From Allomyces macrogynus ATCC 38327 (taxonomy: Eukaryota; Blastocladiomycota; Blastocladiomycetes; Blastocladiales; Blastocladiaceae): 49,919 bases of DNA. The notes under the pieces are model-generated. The model searched no databases, was not told where the DNA came from, and worked only from the letters and a program-made list of their open reading frames with translations. Positions 19,670 to 29,901 of this stretch are shown one piece after another (within the stretch, counting starts at the first letter, position 1; the number at the start of each line of letters is the position of its first letter). The translations under genes were made by a program, and so were the position numbers. The stretch is from the NCBI GenBank assembly GCA_000151295.1, contig GG745343.1:621517-671435 (forward strand), written 5' to 3'.

Positions 19670-22619
19670 ATGCCATTCTTCAAAGTCAAGGAACAGTTCC
19701 ACAAGCTTCAGTGGTTTTCTGGGAAGAAGGGGGATGGCTTTGGGCCACAGGACCATGTCATGTCAATCCTGCCTGAGGGGAACATCCCCATCGTCAAGTA
19801 CGTGAACAAGGGCAAAGCAACCTGGCACCAGTACTCGCACACGACTCCTGAACATCTTCTCCAGCTACTCAAGCGGAACCACGCCTTGTTTGAGATTCTC
19901 GTTCCGAGTCGCCTGTTCAAGGTCTACTTTGATGTTGACGACAAGCTGGGATTGCTTTTGCGTGCGGACATCAAGGAACGCATCCTGAAACAGTTACCAG
20001 GGGCAAACATCAACATTTGTGGCCATGAGGTTGAGAACAAGCACTCTTACCACATCACTCTGTCGAATTACACGCTCAGGTTCGAGGACCGCTGGAAGCT
20101 CCAGGCGTTTTGCATGGCAAACGAAGACCTCGGGTTTGACGCGACAGTGTACAGCACCAACCGTCAGATGAAGTGCATCAACCAGTCCAAACCACTAAAG
20201 CATGCTGGAGTCCACATGGAGGGGTCAACAAAGCTATCCAAGCACCTCATCCAGTATGACTTTGACGAGGAATGCATTGACATCAACACTCTGATGTTCC
20301 CCGACATTGTCAAGGCCAAGGCCAATGCCAAGGGTCCGAAATCGCAGCGGCCAGACTTTGTTGCGGACATCCCCGTGCCCAAGCCCAAGAAACGCGACCC
20401 CAATTTCTTTTTCTATGATGCAGCACCGCTGGAAATCCTCAACAACATCCCACACGACAATAACGAGAACAAACTCAACCACAATATTATTTGGCGAATT
20501 ATGGTCTGGGCGCGGAAGCAGGGTATCAGCTTTGACGACTTTATGGCCTGGAACAACCAAAAGAACAAGTCGGATGAACCAGTCAATGCCCGCATTGCAC
20601 GGTACTGGGGGTACTGGTCCGACCTTGATAGTTCGCCATACAATGTGCCGACATCATTCATTGAAGCCATTTACAGCAAGTTCTGGCCGTCTGCACTCAA
20701 GTCCAAGGCACTGCGCAAGTTCCGCGAGTCAACCAGGGTCAAGGCAACAATGACTGTGCCTCGGCAGTATCTGCAGGGTGTGACATTGACGAGAGCAAGA
20801 AATTCAACGTGCTCGCCACTGGGATGGGGTCAAACAAGACGGGGTGTGTGGTTGATTTTATTGAAGCTCACCCTGAGTCCCGAGTGCTTTGGGTTACTCC
20901 TCGAATCACACTGGCTTACAACACCCATGGGCGACTGCTCGAGTTTCAGCACTACAAAAAGGTGAAGGACAAGAAGACAATGGACAACGCTCAGCGCCTG
21001 ATTTGCTCGCCGTGTTCATTGCACTACATCCACAAGCCATATGAATACATCATCGTAGATGAAAGCGAGACAATGCTGCAAATGTATTTGACGGACAAGC
21101 TCCATGTGGTCAAGTCGCGGAACAACTTTGTCGGTAACCTCCTTGCACTGCAGACGCTGGTTCAGGAATCGAAGCTGTGTGTCTTCATGGATGCCTTTAT
21201 CACGAGGCTCACAATGGACTTCATCTCTGCAGTCTACAAGCCGACAAAAATCGACGAGAAGCTCTGTGGTCACATCCATGTGGTTCGGAAGACTTTATGA
21301 GCCGCGCATCATGACCAAACTGTCGACCCAGAAGGTGGACGGTAAGGAAATCAAGGACGAGGAATACTTCAAGATGAACATCTTGAATGACCTCACTCAG
21401 GGCAAGAAGCTCTATGTGTTCATCCCGCGCAAGGTTTCCAATAATAGCATCTGGTCTGTGCAGACGTTTGGAGAGTACCTGGCTCGACAGTTCAAGTGGA
21501 GCATTGGCAAGGAAATCAAGCTTTACCATGGTGACCGCCCAGCGCACGAATTCAAGGAACTGGTTGACCCAGACAGTGTGTGGTCACGTGAGGAGGTGCA
21601 AGTGGTCATTGCTAACACCAAAATCACCGTGGGCGTCAATTTCTCCCTACGAAACGTGTTTGACAAGGTCTATGCGCGGTACGAGGATTGGGTGTCGCCG
21701 CGTGACTTTTTCCAGGCCATTTACCGCGTTCGCCACCCCAAGGATAATGAGATTGTGTACACGTCAACCCGTGCTGTCAAGAATGGTTTGACGCCGCTTC
21801 TGAAGCCAATTGACGTTGCAGAAGTCCGTGATATGCATGCTGCCATTATCAAGAATGCACAGCTGGAGCTGGACATTAATGAGAGTGCTGTGAGTGCAAG
21901 CGTTTTCAAGGTCTTCCGCAAAATGGCTTGCATCACCATTCGCGCTGGTCTTGAGTACTTTTATGAGCTGAACCCAGCGCTCAAGGCAATTGAGGAAGGT
22001 GGCGAGCTAACCTTCCTTTGGAAGAACATCAAGGAAGTCGAGCAAGAGGTGGTTGAACACCATTTTGACACAGAGGACGATGAGCCGTCATGGGAAAAAT
22101 GGCTCGGTATTTGGAAGTTCGTTTTCCGCAACCACTACAAGAAGTACCTGCAGGAAGATGAAATGGAAGCTCTCTGGGATTACTGTGGCGAGGAGTTTTT
22201 GACCAGTGCACCAAGTTCTACAACGTGGAAAAGGACCATGTGCTGCACAAGGTCATTGCCCACAACAATATCAAGGTGGGTGAGGACGAGAATTTTCCTG
22301 TCACCGCTCAAATCCCAGAGAACATGCGTCTGATGTTGCCAAGGGACTTTCGGCAAGTGGCTCAACTGCAGTCGCTCAATGCAATGACCATCATGAAAAT
22401 GTTCAATGTGTACTTTGGCAAGCGTGTTCTGGAACAGGACAAGAAACATCCCCGGGTGCGCATTGGAGAAAAGCGGTACCCCAATGTTGATTGGACAGAA
22501 GAGGTAGTGATTTGTTCCGTCTCTACCATCTGTATGCAACAGCGGTTGCTGATGAGAAGGAGAAGAAGGCAAACTCTGCTTTTGTTTTGGAGCTGTCTGA
22601 TGATGAGGATGATGAGTGA
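19670..22619 (+). pseudogene. primase-polymerase / helicase fusion, frameshifted
   Basis: Start ATG 19670. The N-terminal domain is an archaeo-eukaryotic primase: FKVYFDVDD (acidic pair at residues 88 and 90), KHSYHITL (126-128) and NRQMKCINQSK (164-174). The C-terminal part is a helicase with Walker A-like ATGMGSNKTG, LWVTPRITLAYN, Walker B YIIVDESETML and ITVGVNF plus QAIYRVRHP motifs, closest in style to the herpes UL9/origin-binding superfamily 2 helicases. It would initiate and unwind viral DNA. Frame changes occur near 20780, 21290, 22195 (at a T run) and 22505; the last frame ends in an acidic tail and TGA at 22617-22619. Four breaks mean either decay or sequencing errors in homopolymers. 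No DNA polymerase B gene is present. Confidence 0.75.
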
Positions 22620-22669
22620 TTTGTTTTTTTGGTTGGTTTGAGTGTGTTGTCGTTTTTTGTGTGTGTATC

Positions 22670-22752
22670 CCCAGAACTCCCCATGTTGTCCCGGATTTGA
22701 GGGTAGTATATAAAACCACCACAGAATTTGGGACAACATGGGGAGTTCTGGG
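22670..22752. repeat. perfect 23-bp inverted repeat with TATA-containing loop
   Basis: Arms 22670-22692 and 22730-22752 are exact reverse complements (starting CCCAGAACTCC), separated by 37 bases that contain TATATAAAA. It could fold as a strong hairpin or bind a dimeric protein. It lies 51 bases past the primase-helicase stop. It may be a terminator, an origin element, or a miniature transposon, but no target duplication is visible at its edges. Confidence 0.8.
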
Positions 22753-22860
22753 ATTTGGCCTCCCAGACCCATTCTTGAATATATCAATAAATTCGTCAAA
22801 AAAAACCACAACACGGTCACCAAACGAACACTCCCAAACCTCCTCACCAAAAAGCAGCAC

Positions 22861-23032
22861 AAAAATTCACATAATGCCTCCCCTGATATTCACAAAGTAA
22901 GCCATCTTGGGCCGGAAATTCACAATATGCCCCCTGAAATTCACAAAATGCCTTTCTGAATTTCACATAATGCTATCAGATTCGCAAAACGCTCCAGGAA
23001 TTTGCATTATGTTATTGGATTCGCATAAAATT
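22861..23032. repeat. degenerate AT-rich iteron-like repeats
   Basis: About seven imperfect units of 19-22 bases of the form GAAATTCACAAAATGCC, best preserved at 22914-22975 and decaying to ATTCGCATAAAAT at the right. The unit family differs from the host minisatellites that follow. Its place beyond the replication gene suggests an origin or subterminal repeat of the viral element. Confidence 0.6.
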
Positions 23033-23400
23033 CCCCAACCCATCCCCAACCATTCGCCGAACCCTCTGGCCCCCAAGGGCAGCTGCACTGCCTGCGCATG
23101 GACCTAGGTCCAAGACCCCAGTTCCTAGGTCCATCTTCCCAGTCCAACCTTCCCAAGCAACCGTTCTCAGACTTGCTCGCGGTACATATCCCCGAATCCC
23201 ATTCACAAATGACCATGGACCTAGGTCTTAGATTTTGGTTCAGGTCCCCAGGCTTACAGGGGCATGTCTAGAGCCCTGCCCGAAGAATAAATCGTAGTGG
23301 CCGCGGTGGGGTGTTCAAGGAGGTGGTGGTCCAGGAGTGCTTGGACCTAGGACAGCATTTTTACTTAGGGTTGGACCTAGGCCAGGGTCCTAGGGCACAT
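23033..23400. other. spacer with CCTAGG palindromes, no gene
   Basis: Non-coding stretch between the viral element and the first minisatellite. The palindrome-like word GGACCTAGG(T/A/C)C recurs at about 23101, 23129, 23217, 23344 and 23376. Nothing else recognised. Confidence 0.45.
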
Positions 23401-25100
23401 GTGACAGCGACCTCAAGGTCGCCGTCACAGTCCACGACCAATTGCTTACCCCAATCGACAAATGGGTGGGGAAGACCTTTGTCGATGGCAGTCCGCAGCC
23501 AATTGCTTACCCCAAGCGATGCACCAGCGGGGAAGGCCGTTGTGGATGGTAGTCCACAACCAATTGCTTACCCCGAGCAATGAGCGGGTGGGGAGTCCGT
23601 GGGGATGGTATGCCATGTCCATTCATTGCCCCCAAGCGACGAATGGTTGGGGAGTCCACGGGGATGGCATACTGGGACCATTCATTACCCCAAGCGACGA
23701 ACAGGCCAGGAAGTCCGTGGGGATGGCATGCCACGGCCAATTGCTTACCCAGGCAATGGGCAGGCCAGGATGTCCATGGGGATGGCAGTCCGCGACCAAT
23801 TGCTTACTCCGATCGACGGGCAGGTGGGGATCCCTGTCCGCGACTGGTCTTTGCTGCTGGGGATCCATGCGATTCTGAGGGACTCAGCCCAGGATCCGTC
23901 TGCAAGGACTCAATGGCCAGGGGGTCCGTGCATGTTGGGGATCCTGTCCAGGACTCAGCGTACAGGGTCGCCAGGGAGTCCTGGACATTGTTGGTGGATC
24001 TCATCCAGGACTGAACTCAAGGACACCCGTACAGAGTTGAGGATCCGTCCACGACTTGACTCAAGGACACCCGTACAGAGTCGAGGATCCCGTCCAGGAG
24101 ATCCGTGTCCGTCCAGGACTGGACTCAAGGAGACCTGTACAGAGTCGAGGATCCCGTCCGTGCATGGTCGAGGATCCCGTCCAGGACTCATGGACATTGA
24201 GGACTCTGTCCGCATATGTCCAGGAAGTCCTGTCAGTTGGGGACGTCATCCGCCCAGGAGACCCGTACAAGCATCCAGGACTGGACTCGAGGAAATTGGG
24301 GACTCTGTCCGTGTACGTCCAGGAAGTCACGTACAAGGGTCCAGGACTCGAGGGCACTGAGGATCCAGTCCAGGAATGGGCTGTGCAGAGCCAAGGATCC
24401 CATCCAGGAGACCCGTACGTCGCCCCGTCCAGGATTGTCCGTGTACTGGACCATGGATCCTGCTGGAAAATCCAGGACGTCCACAAAAGTCCCTGATCCC
24501 GCGTCCAGGACAAGCGGGGATGGTAGTCCACGGCCATTCATTGGCCTGAGCAACGGACAAACTGGGATCCAGTACTGGATTCGTCCCGGAACAGGACACG
24601 CGGGGATGGCATTCCGCGGCCATTCATTACCCCGAGCAACGGATAAACTGGGATCCTGTACTGGGTTCGTCCCGGATTGGGTCCAGGACGACTGGGGATG
24701 GTAGTCTGCAACCATTGGTTGCCACGAGCGACGTGCTGTCATTGATGGTAGTCCGCGGCCATTCATTGGCCTGAGCAACGGACAGGCGTGGATCCGGTAT
24801 TGTAATCGGCCCAGACAGGCCGTGCCGGGATGGCAGTCCGCGGCCATTACCCCAAGTAATGCACAGGCGTGGATCCTGGACCTGGATCGTCCCGGACGAG
24901 GCCAGGATGTGCCATGATGATAGTCCGCGGCCACTCGTTACCCCGAGTGATGGGCAGGCGTGGATCCCAGACTCGGATTGTCTGAGACTGAGACCACGAC
25001 GGGCGAAGATGGTGGTCTGCAACCATTCGTTACCCCAAGCGACGAGCAGGCGTGGATCCCAGTCTTGGATCGTCCCCGACGGGCAGAGAACCCGGGGGTA
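23401..25100. repeat. minisatellite block 1 (type A, then B, then A)
   Basis: Type A units of 59-61 bases begin GATGGCAGTCCGCGGCC and continue AATTGCTTACCCC, a GAGCGACG-like stretch and a G-rich end; they run at about 23430-23860 and again at 24510-25100 in longer variants ending with GGATCC. Between them (about 23880-24500) type B units carry GAGTCGAGGATCC, GTCCAGGA and CCCGTACAGA in shorter, irregular periods. Units differ at many positions, so the array is old. Open frames across it are only reflections of the repeats. Confidence 0.75.
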
Positions 25101-25304
25101 AGCAACTGGAGCACGGTTTTGAGAGTGGACAGCAAGTTCCTGGACACACCTGCCGCAGCCAATGAGGCGCACATGCGTGCGCTCGCAGCTTGCTTCCGTC
25201 CATATGGTGGCTCGCCCCTTGCAAACAAAAGTGGAGAGAGACCGGCTTTCGGTCGCGGACGCTCTTCTATTTCATCATTCACATATCATACTCTTTCGGC
25301 AGCA

Positions 25305-26219
25305 CTATCCCGACTTGGCCACCTCATGGCCCGCAATGTTCGTCACGTTGATGAGCTGCTTGATGTGGTCCAACACATTTGAAGTGTCCCGCGTCTCAGG
25401 GCACAGCACGTCCGCAACGCGATCGCCAACAAACCAAATGTCGGGACTATACCACACATGGCTTCCAGGTCTCGGCGGGTCGCCCGTCAGCGCGCCAGGC
25501 GCTGGCGTCATCCCCAGCCCAAGCAGACCGCGCACTTTCTGTGCGGCAAAGGTCCACGTCAGGGCGCCGGCGTCATGCGCGGCCAGGTTGGTGGGCAGGT
25601 CAGCCGCCGACGTCGCGTTGAGCAGCACAGGCGGCAAGTCAGTGACAGGCACGTTGCACAATACCAAGATAGCTGCAAGCGCCTTGGCCTGAGCACGGTC
25701 GCGCACGTCCCACTGCAGCGCGCCTGGAACCGGCAAACTGAACGGCCGCCCGTATTTGGGTGGCGCATTGACGTGTGACATACTGGCCCGTGCAAGGAAT
25801 ACGCGCTCGCTGGACTTAGTGGCGGCAAACTCAACTGAGATGTCCAGGTCCTCGACAACCATTTCAAAGAGATTGAGGTTCGTCACATGAAGCCGAATAT
25901 TCCACGAGTATGCCGCCATAACGGTTGTGCCGTTGCTCCTCCACCAGTCGGTGGGCCGGTTAGTGCTCCGCCACATGGAATCAGGCCGCTCGAGGGTGGG
26001 TGAAAACCGGAGAGGCTCGGCCGTGAACCACAGTGTCAGGAACGCGACGAGACAGCCGATCACGATGAGGACCGTGCCGACGCACAGGTACCGCTTGGGT
26101 CGGGATGCGGGGAGGAACCGCATTGCGCGGCGTTGTTCTTGGTGTGCGGTGCTCGTGTCAGCGGTGGCCTTGTCAGAGACCACAGCAGACCGCTCGACGT
26201 CGGTGACAGTGGAGGGCAT
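25305..26219 (-). CDS. single-pass membrane protein, unknown function
   Basis: 304 residues with ATG at 26219 and TAG at 25305-25307, no introns needed. A 40-residue basic cytoplasmic tail precedes one hydrophobic helix (about residues 45-65, VGTVLIVIGCLVAFLTLWF). The lumenal or extracellular part has alternating strands (SWNIRLHVTNLNLFEMVVED) resembling the late-embryogenesis-abundant type 2 fold of membrane-anchored proteins such as NDR1. The C-terminal part contains Asn-x-Thr/Ser sites and possible paired Cys. It is CpG-rich and undamaged, sits between minisatellite blocks 1 and 2, and is probably a host gene. The fold suggestion is weak. Confidence 0.7.
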   Translation of the reverse strand: MPSTVTDVERSAVVSDKATADTSTAHQEQRRAMRFLPASRPKRYLCVGTVLIVIGCLVAFLTLWFTAEPLRFSPTLERPDSMWRSTNRPTDWWRSNGTTVMAAYSWNIRLHVTNLNLFEMVVEDLDISVEFAATKSSERVFLARASMSHVNAPPKYGRPFSLPVPGALQWDVRDRAQAKALAAILVLCNVPVTDLPPVLLNATSAADLPTNLAAHDAGALTWTFAAQKVRGLLGLGMTPAPGALTGDPPRPGSHVWYSPDIWFVGDRVADVLCPETRDTSNVLDHIKQLINVTNIAGHEVAKSG

Positions 26220-26590
26220 TGTCGACAAGAGTTGGGTTGACTTCGAAGTATCAGCGGGTCGTCAGAAGTATGCCGTGCTCATTCTATGGTGTTGGATGGA
26301 GGACTGGCTCGCGCGTCATGTCGATGTGAACGGAGCTGGACAGGGGCGTGCTCCAGCTAAATACAAATCGTATGGGCGGCGCGCGTCGGCGTCCCAGGGA
26401 ACCCGAGGAGCAACGACTCGCTGTCAGATCTCATGCGCCTTGCAGCTGGGTGGCGAAACGTTCTCGAATGATTCCCTTGTTCTCGCGCGTCTGGTGCCCC
26501 CTGTCAGCATGTGCATGCGCCCGCCGTTAAGCACATGACCATTCCTCCCTGCCAATTTGTTTCAGGACTGGCGCATTTCACATGGCAAGG
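26220..26590. other. spacer, probable promoter of the membrane-protein gene
   Basis: No coding frame with recognisable features. It contains the 5' region of the minus-strand gene at 25305-26219 and ends where minisatellite units resume. Confidence 0.4.
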
Positions 26591-26599
26591 CGGTGGGCG

Positions 26600-27720
26600 A
26601 TAGCGATGTCAGGGATAGCAGTCCGCAGCTATTTCGTTACCTTGAACAGCGGGCAGGCGTGGATGGCAGTCCGCGGCCATTCGTCACCCCGAGCGACGCG
26701 CAGGCGGGGATCCTGTACTTTGCTTGTCCCGGACAGGAGCAGGACACGCGCGGATGGTAGTCCGCGGCCATTCGCCACCCCGAGCGATGCGCAGGCGTGG
26801 ATCCAGGACTGTTTTCGTCCCGGACTGGGACCAGGACTGGCGGGGGATGATACTCCGCGGCTATTCGTCACCCTGATTGACGCGTAGGCGGGGAGTACGA
26901 TCGAGAATGGGAGTCCGCGGTTAATTGCTTACCCTGTGATCGTCCTGGACTGAACGATGGCAGTCCGCGGCCAATTGCTTACCCCGAGCGACGCGCCGGC
27001 GGGGAAGTCCGTGGAAATAATACACCGCGACTAATTCCTTGCCCCAATCGACGAGCAGGTGGGGATAGCATGCCGCGACCAATTGCTGGCCCTGAGCGTC
27101 CGTGTATGGTCGCGGATCCCGTCCAGGACAGGACTTAAGGAGATTAGTACACAGTCGAGGACCCCGTCCGCGTCCTGTCAGTGTATGGCCAAGAGGAGAC
27201 CCGCACACAGTCGAGGATCCCATCCCCGACCAGTCCATACAGATTTGAGGATCCCGTCCGCGTCCAGTCCGTTCAGAGTCGAGGATCCTGTCCAGGACAG
27301 GACTCAAGGAGATCAGTACACAGTCAAGGATCCCGTCCGCGTCCAGTCCATACAGAGCCGAGGACCCCTTTCTGCATCCAGTCCGCACAGAGCCGAGGAC
27401 CCCTTTCTGCATCCAGTCCGCACAGAGCCGAGGACCCCTGTCTGCGTCCAGTCCGCACAGAGTCGAGGATCCTGTCACGGACGGAACTCAAGGAGATCGG
27501 TACAGAGTCAAAGATCCCACGTCCAGGTACCCAGTGTCCGTCCACAAAGTCCCGGGATCCCGCGTCCAGATACTTGGCGTCTGTCCACCATGTCCCAGGG
27601 ATCCCGCATCCAGATACTCGGCGTCTGTCCACAAGGTCCAAGGGACCTTGCGTACTGGATCAAAGTATCCTGCCAGGATTGTCCATGAGGACCGGGAATG
27701 GACGTCCAGAATGCTGGCTT
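26600..27720. repeat. minisatellite block 2 (type A then type B)
   Basis: Type A units (GGCAGTCCGCGGCCATTCG-like) run at about 26610-27090, then type B units to about 27720. The freshest tandem copies are at 27375-27480, where a unit of about 35 bases (CTGCATCCAGTCCGCACAGA followed by GCCGAGGACCCC) is repeated three times almost identically. The last copies have CCGGGATCC-like and GATCCCGC words with 45-50-base spacing. Same unit families as block 1. Confidence 0.75.
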
Positions 27721-28030
27721 TGGTCTTGGGTCCCAGGGACGTGTCTCTGAGCCGCGTTCACGAGATCTTGCACAGTACCTGGAATGTCCGCCAGGTCCAG
27801 GGCCTCACGACCAGGGTCTGGGCGTCGCGTCCACAAGACTGCACTTCTGTACAGGCTGAGGGTCCCATCCGGATCCAGGATGTCCAAATCTGGTGTCGAT
27901 CAGTCCTGGGTTCCCCGCGGACGGGACACGCCCAGAGAAAGTGATCCGGGATTCACTCAGGGTGGTTGGATGGACATCACAACAACGTTTATGGCGACCT
28001 GTAAAGGGACATCACCGCCGCAGCTGCAGG
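27721..28030. other. spacer upstream of repeat-protein gene
   Basis: Transition from decayed type B repeats to unique sequence; presumed promoter of the gene starting at 28031. No other element recognised. Confidence 0.4.
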
Positions 28031-29251
28031 ATGGTCGGCCTGCACACAATGTCTGCACGTCTCAACTACGATGTTGTCAAGCACGTCCTCAAGCACATGG
28101 CGGCGGATCCCGATTTGACCCGGTACCATGCCAAGGAACTGTTCAAGACGGCCGTGCACTACCGCATGAACTGCATCAAGAAGATCATTGTCCTGCGGAT
28201 CGACGCGTGCAGTCCCAAGAAGGCCGCTGAGAAGGGCCAGATCGACCTTCTCGAATGGTGGCGGACCAGCGGCAAACTGGTGCACTGGGACAGCGTCATG
28301 ATCCACATGGGCATTGTGGGTCACGTCAGTGTCCTCGACTGGGTCCTGGACCACGACCTTCTCCAAGAAAAATATTTCTACATTGCCACGATCAACTTCG
28401 ATGTGGCCTTGGTGTCAGGGCCCATCCGGGTCTTCGAGTGGCTGGACAAGGCAGGCCTTTTGTGCCTTTGCACCACTGTTGAGGGCACCATTTTAGATGA
28501 CCATATGGACCTGCTCAAGTGGTGCCATGGCCATGAGCTCTTTCACGAGCGTTGCTCATGGGATGAGATCACTTGGTTGGCGGTCGACTGCATCTCCAAC
28601 TCGCCTCATGATGAGGAAATCGTCGAGATGTTTGAGTGGATTGCCACATGCACGTCTGGCGATGGATACGACGTCTACCCTAAGATCGTCCCTTCTGCGC
28701 TCTGCTACAACCACGTCCATATCATCAAGTGGCTCCACGACAAGAAGATCAGGGTGAGGTGGGGCGACCTGGACTGGGAAGACTTGCCTCTGCAGTTACG
28801 GCTTAAAGTCTTCCTCAAGCATCCCAAGCAAACGTTTGTGTTCTGGGACACCATTGCAGAGGAGTACCAGGATGACAAAGAGGCGATCGGAAAAATCATT
28901 CATGCTGGTGCCCAAGTTGATTGGGACTATGTTGCAGCCAAGCACCTGGACGTGGACGATGGCCCTGTGCTTAAAGTATTGGTTCTTGCTGGTGCCCAAG
29001 TCGACTGGGACTATCTCATGGACAAGTATCTGCTTTGGGACAATGATATCGCGCTCAAGGCAATGGATCACGCTGGAGCCCGGGTTAACTGGGACAACCT
29101 TGTGGCTGGGTACCTGGACAACAACCTCATGCTCGAGGTATTGGCAAGCGCTGATGTCCAAGTCAGCTGGGACAAGATCCTTGTGGACTTTGGAAGATCC
29201 AATCGGGCCGGTTGGCAGATACTGGCGCACTGGATTGCTGATCAACTGTGA
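28031..29251 (+). CDS. ankyrin-like repeat protein
   Basis: 406 residues from ATG 28031 (an in-frame ATG at 28049 is an alternative). The body consists of helix-pair repeats with patterns such as GQIDLLEWW, GHVSVLDWVLDH, GPIRVFEWLDKAG, DHMDLLKWCHGH and NHVHIIKWLHDKK, which resemble the divergent ankyrin repeats common in giant viruses, slime moulds and chytrids. The C-terminal part has four tandem copies of a ~28-residue unit (AGAQVDWDYL...L.VL), visible as an ~84-base DNA repeat at about 28906-29180, which points to recent internal duplication. No intron or stop interrupts it. Likely a protein-binding scaffold; the partner is unknown. Confidence 0.7.
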   Translation: MVGLHTMSARLNYDVVKHVLKHMAADPDLTRYHAKELFKTAVHYRMNCIKKIIVLRIDACSPKKAAEKGQIDLLEWWRTSGKLVHWDSVMIHMGIVGHVSVLDWVLDHDLLQEKYFYIATINFDVALVSGPIRVFEWLDKAGLLCLCTTVEGTILDDHMDLLKWCHGHELFHERCSWDEITWLAVDCISNSPHDEEIVEMFEWIATCTSGDGYDVYPKIVPSALCYNHVHIIKWLHDKKIRVRWGDLDWEDLPLQLRLKVFLKHPKQTFVFWDTIAEEYQDDKEAIGKIIHAGAQVDWDYVAAKHLDVDDGPVLKVLVLAGAQVDWDYLMDKYLLWDNDIALKAMDHAGARVNWDNLVAGYLDNNLMLEVLASADVQVSWDKILVDFGRSNRAGWQILAHWIADQL

Positions 29252-29329
29252 TGCCAAGAGTAAATACAATCGTTTGAACACAGTGAATGATCAGCAATGG
29301 TTTCTGACTTGGATCAGCATGGATGGGAG

Positions 29330-29815
29330 AGACGTCGGCGGCCATTCCTGCCCCAAGTGGCTGGCAGGCTGGGAAGACTTCATGGATGGTAGTCCGTGGC
29401 CAATTGCTTACCCCAGGCGGCGGGCGGGCGGGGATCTCTGCACAGATGGCAGTCCGCGATCAATTGCTTACCCCGGGCGGCGGGCAGGTGGGGAAGACTT
29501 TGGGGATAGCCTGCTGCAACTATTCGTTACCCCGAGCAGCGGGCAGGTGAGGAAGACTTCATGGATGGTAGTCCGAGGTCAACTCCTTACCCCAAGCGTG
29601 GGCAAGACGATCAAGGATGGTAGTCCGCGTCCAATTGCTCACCCTGAGCAGTGGGCAGGCGGGGAAGACGATCAAGGATAGCAGTCCGCGGCCACCTCCT
29701 TGCCCCGAGCGGCGGGCAGGCGAGGAAGACTTCGTGGATGGCAGTCCACAGCCACTCCTTGCCCCAAGCAGCGGGCAGGCGGGGAGCAGGTGGGGACTAC
29801 GGCTGCCCAGGCGTG
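29330..29815. repeat. minisatellite block 3 (type A only)
   Basis: About eight units of 45-61 bases beginning GATGGTAGTCCGCGG-like and containing AATTGCTTACCCC and GCGGGCAGGCGGGGA. Same family as blocks 1 and 2 but without type B. It starts about 80 bases after the ankyrin-like gene. Confidence 0.75.
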
Positions 29816-29901
29816 TTTGATTGCTGTCGTCCACTCAGCTGGTCAATGCAAAAAAAGAGCTTTCATTATCCGATACAAACGGTCTGGCTAACGCGAAACG
29901 C

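Larger units (their letters stand above)
10972..23032. mobile_element. integrated Polinton-like virus (Maverick/PLV type)
   Basis: A 12-kb block whose gene set (A32-like packaging ATPase, double jelly-roll-type capsid protein, penton-like protein, retroviral-type integrase, primase-helicase) is that of a Polinton-like virus. Genes are tightly packed, with short AT-rich gaps of 10-110 bases in the morphogenesis part, unlike the host genes. Order: fibre (-), capsid module (+, 11776-17068), integration module (-, 17219-19539), replication gene (+, 19670-22619), then non-coding repeats. The left end is missing: the fibre gene abuts the truncated DIRS element and no terminal inverted repeat pairs the two sides. 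Frameshifts and TGA codons indicate a decaying endogenous copy, although the ATPase, capsid protein and integrase are open. Confidence 0.85.

Noticed and set aside
22670..22752. Inverted repeat as the terminal inverted repeat of the virus
   Set aside because: Both arms lie on the same side of the element and no copy was found near 10.97 kb.
22180..22862. Minus-strand open frames over the hairpin region
   Set aside because: They span the end of the helicase gene, the palindrome and AT-rich repeats without any motif, and are antisense to clear coding sequence.
23401..27720. CRISPR-like or tRNA-like arrays in the repeat blocks
   Set aside because: Whole units drift and there is no constant repeat alternating with unique spacers, nor cloverleaf pairing. 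They are minisatellites.
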